A DNA stretch of 64,000 nt from Thiohalocapsa sp963698775. GTDB lineage: Bacteria > Pseudomonadota > Gammaproteobacteria > Chromatiales > Chromatiaceae. The DNA is taken from NCBI GenBank assembly GCA_963698775.1, contig CAVOSE010000069.1, positions 8,599-72,598 of the forward strand, written 5' to 3'. Below the pieces are notes generated by a model, which was given only the letters and a program-made list of their open reading frames with translations, searched no databases and was not told where the DNA came from. The position numbers and the translations under genes were made by a program. Within the stretch, counting starts at the first letter, position 1. The number at the start of each line of letters is the position of its first letter. Below are positions 8,445-19,591 of the stretch, in pieces.

Positions 8445-9521
8445 TCAGATGTAGCGCAATGGGACGCGTCGCGAGATTCCGGTGAAGAGCTGATAGGCGA
8501 TGGTACCGCTTGCCGTGGCTACGTCGTTGGCTGGGACTCGGTCGCCCCAGAGTTGCACGGGGTCGCCGATACGGGCCTGTGGTATGCCGCTTAGATCAAC
8601 CGTGAGCATGTCCATCGAGACGCGACCGATGATGCGGCTGGAGCTGCCGTTGACCGCAACGGGTGTGCCGTCCGGTGCATGTCGCGGATAGCCGTCCGCG
8701 TAGCCCAGTGCGACCACGCCCACCCGGGTGGGTTGGTCGCAGACAAAGCGCCCGCCATAGCCGATGGGCTCGCCGGCGGCCAGTTCGCGCACGCTGATCA
8801 GGGCGGATTCGAGGTACATGGTGGGCCTCAACAGATCCGAGTGCGGGTGCGGGCCGTTCAGCGGCGTCGCGCCGTAAAGCATGATGCCGGGACGTATCCA
8901 GTCGCCATGGGTCGCAGGCCAGGCGAGTACCGCGGCGGAGTTGGCCAGGCTGCGTGGGCTGCCGAGTCCGCCGGCGTGACGTTCGAGGCAGTCGAGTTGC
9001 CGTCTGGTGGCGTCACTGTCTAGTTCATCTGCTCGCGCCAGATGACTCATCGCGACGATATCGCCGACATGCGCGCAGGCCGAGAGTGTCGCGTGGGCCT
9101 CGGCAAAAGACTCCGGTGCCAAACCGACGCGGTGCATTCCGGTGTCCATCTTCAGCCAGACGTCGAGCGGGCGGGAGGGGCGCGCCCGCAGCAACCACTG
9201 TAGTTGCAGCCCTGAGTGGATCACCGGTATCAACCGGGCGCGTTCCACCGAGGCGAGTTCCTCGGGTTCGAAAATGCCCTCGAGCAAAAGGATGGGGCGC
9301 GAAATGCCGGACTCCCGTAACTCCAGTGCCTCCTCGATACAGGCGACGGCGAAGGCGTCCGCGTCTGGCTCCAATGCGCGCGCCACGGCAACCGCGCCAT
9401 GTCCGTAGCCGTTGGCTTTGACCACAGCGACGGCGTGGGCCCGCGGGGCTAACGCCTTGGCGACGCGGTAGTTGTGGCGAATGGCTGCAAGGTCGATACG
9501 GGCGTTTGCCGGACGAGACAT
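8445..9521 (-). CDS. alr: Alanine racemase
   Basis: PLP-dependent interconversion of L- and D-alanine, supplying D-Ala for peptidoglycan. The protein has 358 residues, normal for the family. The PLP-binding lysine is Lys35 in the signature AVVKANGYGHG. The C-terminal beta domain contains GEPIGYGGRF, VALGYADGYPR (catalytic tyrosine region), GRVSMDMLTVDL and LWGD. The first residues RIDLAAIRHNYR match the usual family start, supporting the ATG at 9521. In many gammaproteobacteria alr follows dnaB; here it is isolated and convergent with the BT1-like transporter. Cytoplasmic. Confidence 0.96.
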   Translation of the reverse strand: MSRPANARIDLAAIRHNYRVAKALAPRAHAVAVVKANGYGHGAVAVARALEPDADAFAVACIEEALELRESGISRPILLLEGIFEPEELASVERARLIPVIHSGLQLQWLLRARPSRPLDVWLKMDTGMHRVGLAPESFAEAHATLSACAHVGDIVAMSHLARADELDSDATRRQLDCLERHAGGLGSPRSLANSAAVLAWPATHGDWIRPGIMLYGATPLNGPHPHSDLLRPTMYLESALISVRELAAGEPIGYGGRFVCDQPTRVGVVALGYADGYPRHAPDGTPVAVNGSSSRIIGRVSMDMLTVDLSGIPQARIGDPVQLWGDRVPANDVATASGTIAYQLFTGISRRVPLRYI

Positions 9522-9733
9522 GGGTTACGTAACGATCGAGGCTTTCGGCTCGGCGGTTGTGGCCGGCCACTGCGGCGCAGCAACGGTTGCTCGCCGCGAT
9601 GACAGGGGCTATCGAAGGAAGAGTACCGCAAGCGGCGTCTATTCGGCGAGGGCGATGTCGGCGCGCGCACCGGTGGAGCTAACCGGGATGATCGTTGAAT
9701 CAGGGCATCTGTATGCTGCTTGGCCCGCGCCGC

Positions 9734-9763
9734 TTGGATCAGGCTGTCGAGAGGGGCTATACT
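9734..9763 (+). promoter_or_regulatory. Candidate sigma-70 promoter of tig
   Basis: TATACT at 9758-9763 (five of six consensus bases) lies 18 bases after a weak TTGGAT at 9734-9739 and about 50 bases before the tig start codon. The position and strong -10 make it the likely tig promoter. Confidence 0.45.
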
Positions 9764-9812
9764 GGCGAGCTTTTGCAAGTTTAGCGGCACCCGTTACAGG
9801 AGATACCCCAAG

Positions 9813-11108
9813 ATGCAAGTGACCGTCGAGACCGGCGAGGGGCTCGCCCGCCAGATGACCGTGGAGCTGCCGCCCGAAGAGATCGAGCAGGAGGTCGACA
9901 AACGCCTGCAAGAAGTGGCACGCAATGCCCGTTTGCCCGGCTTCCGGCCCGGTAAGGTGCCCATGCGGGTGCTGCGCCAGCGCTTCGGCGACAGCGTGCG
10001 CGGTGAGGTCTTCGGCGATAAGGTGCAGTCCTCGTTCTCCGAGGCCATTGCCAAAGAAGAATTGCGCCCGGCAGGCATGCCCGAGATCGAGGCAGATATC
10101 GACAAGGCGGCACGCCGTTACGCCTACACGGCGAAGTTCGAGGTGCTGCCGCAGATCACGCTGTGCGGCTTGGAGGGTAAGTCGATCCAGCGACCAGTGG
10201 CGGATGTGGTCGACAGTGATATCGACGACATGATCGCGCGACTGCGCGAGCAAAACAAGGAATGGGTGGATGTCGAACGCCCCGCGGCGAACGGCGACCG
10301 GGTTACCGCTTCCTTCCAAGGTTCCATTGATGGGGAGTCGTTCCCCGGCGGCAATGCCGAGGATGTTCCGCTGGAATTGGGCTCGAACAGCATGGTGCCA
10401 GGCTTTGAGGAACAACTGATCGGGGTTTCCGCGGGCGATGAGCGTGACATCGACGTCACCTTCCCCGCCGACTACCAGAAAGAGGAATTGGCGGGTAAGC
10501 AGGCTCGGTTCAGCGTGACCGTCAAGGCCGTTGCGGAGCCGGTATTGCCGGAAGTCGACGAAGCGTTCGTTAGCCGATTCGGTGTTGAAGATGGCGACGT
10601 CGAAAAGTTTCGTGCGGACGTGCGCAGCAACATGGGGCGGGAGTTGAAGCAGCGTATCGAGTCCAAGCTGAAGGAGCAGGTGATGGATGCGTTGATCGAG
10701 GCCAACCCGTTCGACCTGCCGGCCGTACTGGTGGCCGAGGAAATCAAGGTGCTCAAAGGGCAGGCTCGGCAGGCCGTCGGTGGTGGTACCTTTGAACTGC
10801 CGGACGAACTCTTCGCGGACTCGGCGAAGCGGCGGGTCGCGCTTGGTCTGATCGTCGCGGAGATCGTCAAGCAGCATGAGCTAGCGCCGGATGCGGCCCG
10901 CGTGCGTGCCTCGGTGGAGGAGATGGCCGCGACCTTCGAGACACCCCAGTCGGTCGTCGACTACTACTACGCCGACCGCCAGCGACTGGCACAGGTTGAG
11001 TCGATGGTGATGGAGGAGATGGTCGTGGAGCGCATGCTCGAACAGGCGGATGTTCAGGACGAGCCAACCACCTTCGCTGCGATGACCGAAGCGCAGCAGA
11101 CTGGTTGA
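9813..11108 (+). CDS. tig: Trigger factor, ribosome-bound chaperone
   Basis: Binds at the polypeptide exit tunnel and shields nascent chains; also a peptidyl-prolyl isomerase. The protein has 431 residues, the usual length. The N-terminal ribosome-binding domain carries the signature GFRPGKVPMRVLRQRFG. A FKBP-type PPIase domain follows at roughly 150-245 (GDRVTASFQGSIDGESF, FPADYQKEELAGKQARF), then the helical C-terminal arms. The start at 9813 has a CAGGAGA ribosome site; the frame is open upstream but those codons do not belong to the family. It heads the conserved order tig-clpP-clpX-lon. Confidence 0.97.
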   Translation: MQVTVETGEGLARQMTVELPPEEIEQEVDKRLQEVARNARLPGFRPGKVPMRVLRQRFGDSVRGEVFGDKVQSSFSEAIAKEELRPAGMPEIEADIDKAARRYAYTAKFEVLPQITLCGLEGKSIQRPVADVVDSDIDDMIARLREQNKEWVDVERPAANGDRVTASFQGSIDGESFPGGNAEDVPLELGSNSMVPGFEEQLIGVSAGDERDIDVTFPADYQKEELAGKQARFSVTVKAVAEPVLPEVDEAFVSRFGVEDGDVEKFRADVRSNMGRELKQRIESKLKEQVMDALIEANPFDLPAVLVAEEIKVLKGQARQAVGGGTFELPDELFADSAKRRVALGLIVAEIVKQHELAPDAARVRASVEEMAATFETPQSVVDYYYADRQRLAQVESMVMEEMVVERMLEQADVQDEPTTFAAMTEAQQTG

Positions 11109-11278
11109 TTGCCGGCTCGGTGATGCCACATTCTCCACTGGCGGCGGCAAGTTTCGTCTGCGCCAATGCGTTTTCGAGCCGCCTCCCCAGGCGCCCGTCT
11201 GGAAGCGCCGGATCCGACCCACGCCTTCCGGCCTACTCATGCCTTCCGAGCGAGGGCTTCGAACGAGGTTGCACTACG

Positions 11279-11917
11279 ATGAATTCTGAAATCGCCAGCA
11301 CAGGTTGGAACCCCCAGGCGTTGGGCCTGATTCCCATGGTTATCGAGCAGACCGCGCGTGGCGAGCGTTCGTTCGACATCTTTTCACGCTTGCTCAAGGA
11401 GCGGGTCGTGTTTCTGGTCGGTCCGGTGGAGGATCACGTCGCCAACTTGGTCGTGGCGCAGCTGTTGTTTCTCGAGTCGGAGAATCCGGATAAGGACATC
11501 CATTTCTACATCAACTCGCCGGGTGGGTCTGTGACTGCCGGTTTGGCCATCTATGACACCATGCGCTTCATCCGGCCAGACGTGAGTACCATGTGTATCG
11601 GGCAGGCGGCGAGCATGGGCGCCTTGTTACTGACGGGCGGGGCCAAGGGTAAGCGATTCTGTTTGCCCCACTCGCGCATGATGATCCATCAGCCGCTGGG
11701 AGGCTTCCAGGGGCAGGCCACGGACATCGATATCCATGCGCGCGAGATACTGCACATTCGGGACCAACTCAACCATATTCTGGCCGAGCATACCGGGCAG
11801 CCCTTGGAAAAGATTGAAGAGGACACGGAGCGCGACCGCTTCATGGGCGGCGACGTCGCCGTTGAGTACGGTCTGATCGACCAAGTGCTCGACCGGCGCG
11901 CAGCGGCGGAGACCTAG
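11279..11917 (+). CDS. clpP: ATP-dependent Clp protease proteolytic subunit
   Basis: The serine peptidase chambers of ClpXP and ClpAP. The protein has 212 residues, typical length. The catalytic triad is Ser112 (GQAASMGA), His137 (MMIHQP) and Asp186 (TERDRF). YINSPGGSV and the handle region are intact. The ATG at 11279 with the GAGG upstream at about 11264 is chosen because family members begin close to LGLIPMVIEQTARGERSFDIFSRLL; the short N-terminal segment before it is a removable propeptide. It lies 170 bases after tig and 229 before clpX, so it may have its own promoter as well as readthrough. Confidence 0.97.
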   Translation: MNSEIASTGWNPQALGLIPMVIEQTARGERSFDIFSRLLKERVVFLVGPVEDHVANLVVAQLLFLESENPDKDIHFYINSPGGSVTAGLAIYDTMRFIRPDVSTMCIGQAASMGALLLTGGAKGKRFCLPHSRMMIHQPLGGFQGQATDIDIHAREILHIRDQLNHILAEHTGQPLEKIEEDTERDRFMGGDVAVEYGLIDQVLDRRAAAET

Positions 11918-12146
11918 GCGCTGTCTTCAGGTTGTCGAGAAGAGAAGCCGTTGGGCACGTTCGGGGTTGGCGGGTTCCGGGTATGCCTGAAGACGGCGTA
12001 TTCGCCCCAGACGTTGCTCGGTATGGGCATGTCCGCGGTAGCGGCCGTCTTGCCATCTCGCGGCAAACAGTTATGATTGAGCCAAACCTCGCGGGGGCAG
12101 GGCCCTTGATTCCCTGCCGATTCGGTACTCGGAGAGCATTCCATCC

Positions 12147-13424
<1,278 letters not shown>

Positions 13425-13717
13425 TTCTGATTGACATGCCAGTCCGCGGCCGCGTCGCGACCGTGCGAGGCGTCGTCCTGTCTAGGCGGCTTCATTGCGC
13501 CGAGGTCAGCCTCGGCCATCGCATCGCGGCTGCCCTTCCCGCCTCAGGGTTCACCCTTCCGATTCCGGCCCGATTGAACCGTCCGCTCTGAGCCCTAACC
13601 TGAGAGAGGACGTCAATGATCTGTTCTTCACCTATCGTTCGCTTTTTCTTCGCCCCGCTGTCCTGCTCCGAGGGACGGATGATGGGCGCCCGGACGATTC
13701 ACTAGAGTAAGGTTTCC

Positions 13718-16186
13718 ATGGCCAAGAACGATATCGATTCCAAGCATTCCGCGTCTGCCGATCAAGAAGTGCCGGTCCTGCCGCTGCGCGATGTCGTCGT
13801 CTATCCGCACATGGTGATCCCGCTGTTTGTCGGTCGGGACAAATCCATCAAGGCCCTTGATTCGGCGATGGCGAGCGACAAGCAAATCCTGTTGATCGCG
13901 CAAAAAAATGCCGACGTCGATGACCCCGCCGTCGGGGACCTGCATACCATCGGCACCTTGGCCAACATCCTTCAGCTTCTGAAGCTTCCCGATGGCACCG
14001 TCAAGGTTTTGGTCGAGGGCCATCGGCGCGCCAAGGCGACCTCTTTCCTGACCACCGATCAGGCCTTTTCGGCGATCGTGACGCCACTGGCTGAGAAGCT
14101 CGAAGTAGACGAGCGTGAGCAGGAAGTGTTGATGCGGTCCGCGGTGACGCTGTTTGATCAGTACGTCAAGCTCAACAAGAAGGTTCCGCCCGAGGTGTTG
14201 ACCTCGCTGTCGAGCATCGACGAGGCGGGGCGCCTCGCCGACACCATGGCTGCGCACATGTCGCTGAAGCTTGAGGAAAAACAGCACGTGCTGGAGATGA
14301 TCGACGTGCAGCAGCGTCTAGAGCATCTGATGGGCCTGATGGAGGCCGAGAGCGACATCTTGCAAATGGAAAAGCGCATCCGCGGTCGCGTTAAGCGGCA
14401 AATGGAGAAGAATCAGCGGGAGTACTACCTCAACGAGCAGATGAAGGCGATCCAAAAGGAACTGGGCGAGCTGGAGGACGTGCCGAACGAGCTTGAAGAG
14501 ATCGGGCGTCGCATCGAAGAGGCGGGCATGCCCAAGGAGGTCAAGGACAAGGCGACCGCCGAACTGAACAAGCTGAAGTTGATGTCGCCGATGTCGGCTG
14601 AGGCCACCGTGGTGCGCAACTACGTCGATACGCTCGTATCCGTGCCCTGGAAGAAGCGTACCCGCATCCGAAACGATATTAAGGTCGCTGAGAAGGTGCT
14701 GGACGCGGACCATTACGGCTTGGAGAAGGTCAAGGAACGCATCCTCGAGTATCTGGCCGTGCAGCAGCGGGTGCGTAAACTCAAAGGCCCGATTCTCTGC
14801 CTGGTGGGGCCGCCCGGTGTCGGCAAGACCTCCCTCGGACAGTCCATCGCCCGCGCCACCAATCGTAAGTTCGCCCGCATGTCGCTGGGCGGCGTCCGCG
14901 ACGAGGCCGAGATTCGTGGCCATCGCCGGACCTACATCGGTGCTTTGCCGGGTAAGATCATCCAGCTGCTGTCCAAGGTTGGCTCGCGCAATGCCTTCTT
15001 CTTGTTGGACGAGATCGACAAGATGGCGATGGACTTCCGGGGCGACCCGGCCTCAGCGCTGCTCGAGGTGCTTGATCCTGAGCAAAATCACACCTTTAAC
15101 GATCACTACTTGGAGGTGGACTTCGATCTCTCCGAGGTCATGTTTGTCGGCACCGCCAACACGCTGAACATTCCCCCTGCGCTGCTTGACCGTATGGAAG
15201 TCATCCGTCTCGCCGGGTATACGGAAGATGAAAAGGTCAACATCGCGGAGCGCTACTTGATCCCGAAGCAGATGAAGAACAACGGACTCAAGGACGGCGA
15301 GTTGCTGATTCGGGAAGCGACGATCCGCGATATCGTGCGCTACTATACGCGCGAGGCCGGCGTTCGGAATCTAGAGCGGGAGATCTCCAAGATCTGCCGC
15401 AAGGTGGTCAAGGAGGTGCTTCTCAAGAAGCGGGATACCACCATCGCGGTCACGCCGAAGTCCTTGGAGAAATATCTTGGCGTCCGGCGCTTCCGCTTCG
15501 GCCTTGCCGACGAACATGACCAGGTTGGCCAGGTCACCGGTCTCGCCTGGACCGAGGTCGGCGGCGAATTGCTGCGCATCGAGTCCGCGCTAGTCCCCGG
15601 AAAGGGTAAATTCACCTACACGGGACAACTCGGCGATGTGATGCAGGAGTCGATTCAGGCCGCGCTGACCGTCGTTCGGAGTCGGGCCGAGGCGCTCGGG
15701 ATCGACCCCGACTTTCACCAAAAGAACGACCTGCATATCCACGTGCCAGAAGGTGCCACGCCAAAGGATGGCCCGAGTGCGGGTGTCGCCATGTGTACGG
15801 CCCTGGTCTCCGCGCTGACGAACGTCGCAGTGCGCTCCAGCGTCGCGATGACCGGTGAGATCACGTTGCGCGGGGAGGTGCTGCCGATCGGTGGCCTGAA
15901 GGAGAAACTGCTTGCGGCGCATCGGGGAGGCATTCAAACGGTGCTGATCCCCTACGAGAACGAGCGTGACTTGGTGGAAATTCCCAAGAACATCAAACAA
16001 AGCTTGGATATCCGACCGGTGCGTTGGATCGACGAGGTGCTCGAGTTTGCACTCTGCGAGCGTCCCGCTGCGCAGGCGGTGCCAGCGGAGCCGGCCGCCG
16101 CTGATGTTGTCGCCGCGAAGGAGAAGGCGCCGCCAGCCGCAAAGAAGGGCGACAAGAAGTCATCTGGTGCGCGCACGCATCACTGA
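13718..16186 (+). CDS. lon: ATP-dependent Lon protease
   Basis: An AAA+ serine protease degrading misfolded and short-lived regulatory proteins. The protein has 822 residues, slightly long because of a C-terminal Ala/Lys-rich tail (about 30 residues after the conserved VLEFAL). The N-terminal LON substrate domain starts at VPVLPLRDVVVYPHMVIPLFVGR; the central AAA+ has Walker A GPPGVGKTS and FFLLDEIDKM. The protease domain has the catalytic serine in PKDGPSAGVAM and the lysine in LPIGGLKEKLLAA. The ATG at 13718 has AAGG upstream. About 290 bases separate it from clpX; no clear heat-shock promoter was recognised there. Confidence 0.98.
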   Translation: MAKNDIDSKHSASADQEVPVLPLRDVVVYPHMVIPLFVGRDKSIKALDSAMASDKQILLIAQKNADVDDPAVGDLHTIGTLANILQLLKLPDGTVKVLVEGHRRAKATSFLTTDQAFSAIVTPLAEKLEVDEREQEVLMRSAVTLFDQYVKLNKKVPPEVLTSLSSIDEAGRLADTMAAHMSLKLEEKQHVLEMIDVQQRLEHLMGLMEAESDILQMEKRIRGRVKRQMEKNQREYYLNEQMKAIQKELGELEDVPNELEEIGRRIEEAGMPKEVKDKATAELNKLKLMSPMSAEATVVRNYVDTLVSVPWKKRTRIRNDIKVAEKVLDADHYGLEKVKERILEYLAVQQRVRKLKGPILCLVGPPGVGKTSLGQSIARATNRKFARMSLGGVRDEAEIRGHRRTYIGALPGKIIQLLSKVGSRNAFFLLDEIDKMAMDFRGDPASALLEVLDPEQNHTFNDHYLEVDFDLSEVMFVGTANTLNIPPALLDRMEVIRLAGYTEDEKVNIAERYLIPKQMKNNGLKDGELLIREATIRDIVRYYTREAGVRNLEREISKICRKVVKEVLLKKRDTTIAVTPKSLEKYLGVRRFRFGLADEHDQVGQVTGLAWTEVGGELLRIESALVPGKGKFTYTGQLGDVMQESIQAALTVVRSRAEALGIDPDFHQKNDLHIHVPEGATPKDGPSAGVAMCTALVSALTNVAVRSSVAMTGEITLRGEVLPIGGLKEKLLAAHRGGIQTVLIPYENERDLVEIPKNIKQSLDIRPVRWIDEVLEFALCERPAAQAVPAEPAAADVVAAKEKAPPAAKKGDKKSSGARTHH

Positions 16187-16421
16187 CTGTCCACTCGCGA
16201 CGGCCCCGCCGCGGCTCTGAGGCCGCAGCGCTGGCTGGCATAGCCCAAGCTGCCGCAACGAGGCTGGCGCCGTCCGATCCTTTGGTCGCGCCGGGACACT
16301 ACGCCCAGCCCATTGGTGTGCGTCCCCATCGTAATGTGCGGCTGTTCTTAGGGGGACTCGTAGATTGGGGCTGTCGCCATCGCGACATCGGTGGATCGCG
16401 GTGGGTCTAGGGTCTATTTGC

Positions 16422-16451
16422 TTGACAGGCGCGTGGCTGCTCGTGAACAAT
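16422..16451 (+). promoter_or_regulatory. Candidate sigma-70 promoter of hupB
   Basis: A perfect TTGACA at 16422-16427 is followed after 18 bases by AACAAT at 16446-16451. A start near 16459 would give a leader of about 85 bases before hupB. The rest of the 357-base lon-hupB gap shows only a GC hairpin (GCGGC, TCTGAG, GCCGC) just after lon, without a T tract. Confidence 0.5.
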
Positions 16452-16543
16452 CCGCCCCTGCTTCGGCAACAAGAGCAGTCGGGCCACACATTCGTGCCAG
16501 CGTTGTGTGTGCACATTTCCAAGGTAAAGTGATAGGGGGAAAC

Positions 16544-16816
16544 ATGAACAAATCGGATCTGATTGATGCAATGGCAGAGGCTGCGGACATCCCAAAAACG
16601 TCTGCCGCGCGCGCACTCGATGCCTTTACCGACTCGGTTGCCGTCGGCCTCAAGGGCGGTGATACGGTGTCTATCATCGGTTTTGGCACCTTTGCTGTGA
16701 AGGAGCGCGCTGCACGTACGGGCCGCAATCCTCAGACGGGGGCCGTGATTCAGATCGCTGCTTCGAAGACACCGTCTTTTAAGGCTGGTAAAGCCCTTAA
16801 GGACGCAGTACAATAG
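16544..16816 (+). CDS. hupB: DNA-binding protein HU
   Basis: A nucleoid-associated histone-like protein of 90 residues that bends and compacts DNA as a dimer. It begins MNKSDLIDAMAE and has the family signature IGFGTFAVKERAARTGRNPQTG that forms the DNA-binding arm, then the C-terminal KTPSFKAGKALKDAV. The ATG at 16544 has a strong AGGGGGA ribosome site. The position after lon and before two tRNAs and ppiD is the usual place of hupB in gammaproteobacteria. Confidence 0.97.
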   Translation: MNKSDLIDAMAEAADIPKTSAARALDAFTDSVAVGLKGGDTVSIIGFGTFAVKERAARTGRNPQTGAVIQIAASKTPSFKAGKALKDAVQ

Positions 16817-16968
16817 CGGCTTAACTTTTTTAGGGCTCGGTCGGATTGATGTAGCGATAGTCGAGCTTCAATTGAAGTCCGGCCACCAATACGATGCCAC
16901 TTCCGCCTGACTAAGATAAAGGAAGTTGTTGTTGCACTAACACCTAATGCGCTGAAGTGCGGCCGTTA

Positions 16969-17044
16969 GGGTGCTTAGCTCAGCTGGGAGAGCATCGCCC
17001 TTACAAGGCGAGGGTCGCAGGTTCGATCCCTGCAGCACCCACCA
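16969..17044 (+). tRNA. tRNA-Val (anticodon TAC)
   Basis: A 76-base cloverleaf. The acceptor stem is GGGTGCT/AGCACCC; the D arm GCTC-AGCTGGGA-GAGC; the anticodon stem TCGCC/GGCGA with loop CTTACAA, anticodon TAC at 17002-17004; the T arm GCAGG-TTCGATC-CCTGC. The CCA end is encoded. Confidence 0.97.
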
Positions 17045-17155
17045 GGTTTAATGGTAACCGCGACTGGATGCCCATCCCGGGCGTACCAAAGTGGCGACCG
17101 GTGATCGCGGGCGTACCCTATCGGACGCGCCTCGGTCCTGAGAGTGATTGTTCTA

Positions 17156-17232
17156 GGAGTGGTAGTTCAGTTGGTTAGAATACCGGCCTGTCACGCCGGG
17201 GGTCGCGGGTTCGAGTCCCGTCCACTCCGCCA
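17156..17232 (+). tRNA. tRNA-Asp (anticodon GTC)
   Basis: A 77-base cloverleaf. The acceptor stem is GGAGTGG/CCACTCC, the anticodon loop CTGTCAC has GTC at 17190-17192, and the T arm is GCGGG-TTCGAGT-CCCGT. The discriminator G and CCA are encoded. It probably shares a transcript with tRNA-Val 111 bases upstream. Confidence 0.97.
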
Positions 17233-17243
17233 ATTTTAAGTAG

Positions 17244-17279
17244 CGCGGGGTATCTGGTTCAGATACCCCGCGTTCTTTT
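17244..17279 (+). terminator. Rho-independent terminator after the tRNA pair
   Basis: A perfect 13-base stem CGCGGGGTATCTG / CAGATACCCCGCG with a 3-base loop (GTT) is followed by TTCTTTT. It closes the tRNA transcript before ppiD. Confidence 0.88.
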
Positions 17280-17497
17280 GTGTGGCCTTAGCTCATGAGG
17301 GTCCCGTTGGGGTGCCCCAGCTTGCTACCCATGCGTTGGACGCAACCGCCTATCAGCATCGCTTCCAAAGCTGCACGCTAGCCTCACAACGTGGACACCG
17401 GTCCTGGTGTTTGCGCTCCGAAGTCGACAGCGGCGGCGAGGCGTTGGGCTCTCATTGATTCATCCATCTAACCGAATACGCATCCCGAGACGTTGAC

Positions 17498-19432
17498 ATG
17501 TTGCAGGAGATTCGAGAACGGGCACAAGGATGGGTCGCTTGGGCGATCGTCATCCTTATCAGTATTCCTTTCGCGCTTTGGGGCATTCAGTCCTATCTTG
17601 GCGTTGGGGGCGAGTCGGTCGTCGCAACCGTGAACGGCACCGACATTACCGAGCAGCAGTTCAGTCGCAATGTGCAGCGCACCCGCATGCAGTTACGCGA
17701 GCGCCTGGGTGCGGCCTACGATCCTGAACTCTTCGGAGGTCAGCGGCTGCGCGAACAAGTCCTCGACGGGATGATCCAGGACGCGGTGTTGCTCGACGCC
17801 TCGCTATCGATGGGTCTACGCGTCTCCGATCAGGCCATTCGCGCCGCCGTCTTGAGCGAGCCTGCGTTCCAGAACAATGGCGTCTTCGACACGGACACTT
17901 ACAATCGTGTCCTCCGGCTTCAGGGCCTAACACCGGCGGCCTATGAGGACCAGCTGCGCCGACGGCTGTTGTCGACGCAACTTGCGCGCGCTGTGACCGC
18001 CACGGAGTTCGTCACCCCGGCGACGGTCGACGAAAGCACTCGGTTGCTGCGCCAACAGCGGCAGCTCTCCTATGTCGTGCTGCCGCGCGCGGAGTTCTTG
18101 CCCGCAGAGGCGCCTTCCGATGCGGACGTTCAGACTTACTACGACGACAACGCCGCGGCCTTTGAGACCCCGGAGCAGGTCCGCGTTGCTTACTTGATGC
18201 TCGACGCCGAGCGGTTGAACGATTCCGCCGCCGAGACCAGCGGTGACGCTAGTGAGGACGCCTTGCGGGCCAGCTACGAGGAGCGCGTCGACGAGTTCGC
18301 CACGCCGGAACAGCGCCACGTTAGACACATCCTGCTGACGATACCAATGGACGGCGGTGACGCGGCGGCGGATGACGTCAAACAAGAAATCGCTGAACTC
18401 CGGGGGCGCATCCTTGCAGGAGAGGACTTTGCCGAAGTCGCTAAAGCGGAATCGGAAGATCCGGCCAGCGCGGTTGCTGGCGGGGACCTCGGGTTGGTCG
18501 GGCGTGGTGTTTTGGACCCGGCGTTCGAAAAGGCCGCCTTCGAACTGGGTGTGGATACCATCAGCGAACCGGTGCGTAGTCGTTTCGGTTATCACCTGAT
18601 TGAGGTGACTGAGATCCAGGGCGGCGGCATCCAGCCGTTTGAGGAAGTGCGCGAGCAACTGGCGCGCGAGGCAGCGACGGGTGAGTCGGAGGCGTTGTTC
18701 TTCGATATGGCCGAACGCCTTGCCAACCTGAGCTATGAATCGCCCGACAGTCTCGTTCCGGCGGCCGAGACGTTGGGTTTGACGATCGAGACCAGCGACT
18801 GGTTCGACCGTAACGGCGGCGAAGGTATCTTAGGCAATCCAAAGGTCACCGCCGCGGCGTTCAGTGAGGACGTGCTGACGCTCGGCAACAACAGCGAGCT
18901 AATGGAACCCGACCCTGAAGTGATGCAGGCGATCGTTTTGCGGGTCGACGACCATCGACCACCGGCGGTGCAGCCTCTCGATGAGGTGCGTGATCGGATC
19001 GTAGAGATTCTGCAGCAGCAAGAGGCCTCGTCCGCGGCGCTGGCGGCCGCAGACACGATGGTCGAGCGATTGCGGGCCGGCGAAGCGGAAAGTGCCGTGG
19101 CCGGCGACTTTGAGGTACAGACCCCGGGGTTAGTCGGTCGTACTGCGCCGGGTCTGCCTCCAGCAGTGCTGGAACTCGCGTTCGATCTGCCTCGACCGAC
19201 CGTCGACGGGCGGGTCTTTGGACGGGTCGAAGACGGCGCTGGCAATGCCGTCGTGGTTGCGGTCGAAAAGGTGATCGATGGCGATAGCGCGGGGCTGGAT
19301 GAGGGCGCACGAGAGGCCGAGGCCAGTATGCTCTCGGATACGCTGGCCCGCTCGGCCTACACCCAGTTGATCGATGAGCTTGAAGCTCGGGCCAACATCG
19401 AGCGCTCGGAACTGCCCGCCGATACCCCTTAG
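17498..19432 (+). CDS. ppiD: Periplasmic folding chaperone PpiD (SurA-N/parvulin)
   Basis: An inner-membrane-anchored periplasmic chaperone near the Sec translocon, assisting outer-membrane and periplasmic folding. The protein has 644 residues. An N-terminal cytoplasmic tail and one membrane helix (AWAIVILISIPFALWGIQ, about 14-31) are followed by the SurA-like N domain (VVATVNGTDITEQQFSRNVQR). A parvulin domain lies at about 265-375, containing RHVRHILL, DPASAVAGGDLGLVGRG and SRFGYHLIEV. The long C-terminal part is PpiD-like. The ATG at 17498 begins exactly at the conserved MLQEIRERAQGW. It follows hupB and the tRNAs, as commonly seen. Confidence 0.94.
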   Translation: MLQEIRERAQGWVAWAIVILISIPFALWGIQSYLGVGGESVVATVNGTDITEQQFSRNVQRTRMQLRERLGAAYDPELFGGQRLREQVLDGMIQDAVLLDASLSMGLRVSDQAIRAAVLSEPAFQNNGVFDTDTYNRVLRLQGLTPAAYEDQLRRRLLSTQLARAVTATEFVTPATVDESTRLLRQQRQLSYVVLPRAEFLPAEAPSDADVQTYYDDNAAAFETPEQVRVAYLMLDAERLNDSAAETSGDASEDALRASYEERVDEFATPEQRHVRHILLTIPMDGGDAAADDVKQEIAELRGRILAGEDFAEVAKAESEDPASAVAGGDLGLVGRGVLDPAFEKAAFELGVDTISEPVRSRFGYHLIEVTEIQGGGIQPFEEVREQLAREAATGESEALFFDMAERLANLSYESPDSLVPAAETLGLTIETSDWFDRNGGEGILGNPKVTAAAFSEDVLTLGNNSELMEPDPEVMQAIVLRVDDHRPPAVQPLDEVRDRIVEILQQQEASSAALAAADTMVERLRAGEAESAVAGDFEVQTPGLVGRTAPGLPPAVLELAFDLPRPTVDGRVFGRVEDGAGNAVVVAVEKVIDGDSAGLDEGAREAEASMLSDTLARSAYTQLIDELEARANIERSELPADTP

Positions 19433-19591
19433 CGATTGGGGTGGCCGAAGGGCGGGAAACCCCCAGCGCCCCTGCTCTCTGTCGGCGTCTGATGGCGGGC
19501 TGTACTTGGTCGATCGACGCGGCTAGCCCACCGCAGCTAGCCCGCCCGCTCTGGCTGAGACCCCAGCCGGCCCATTGACCGGCTGCTCGGC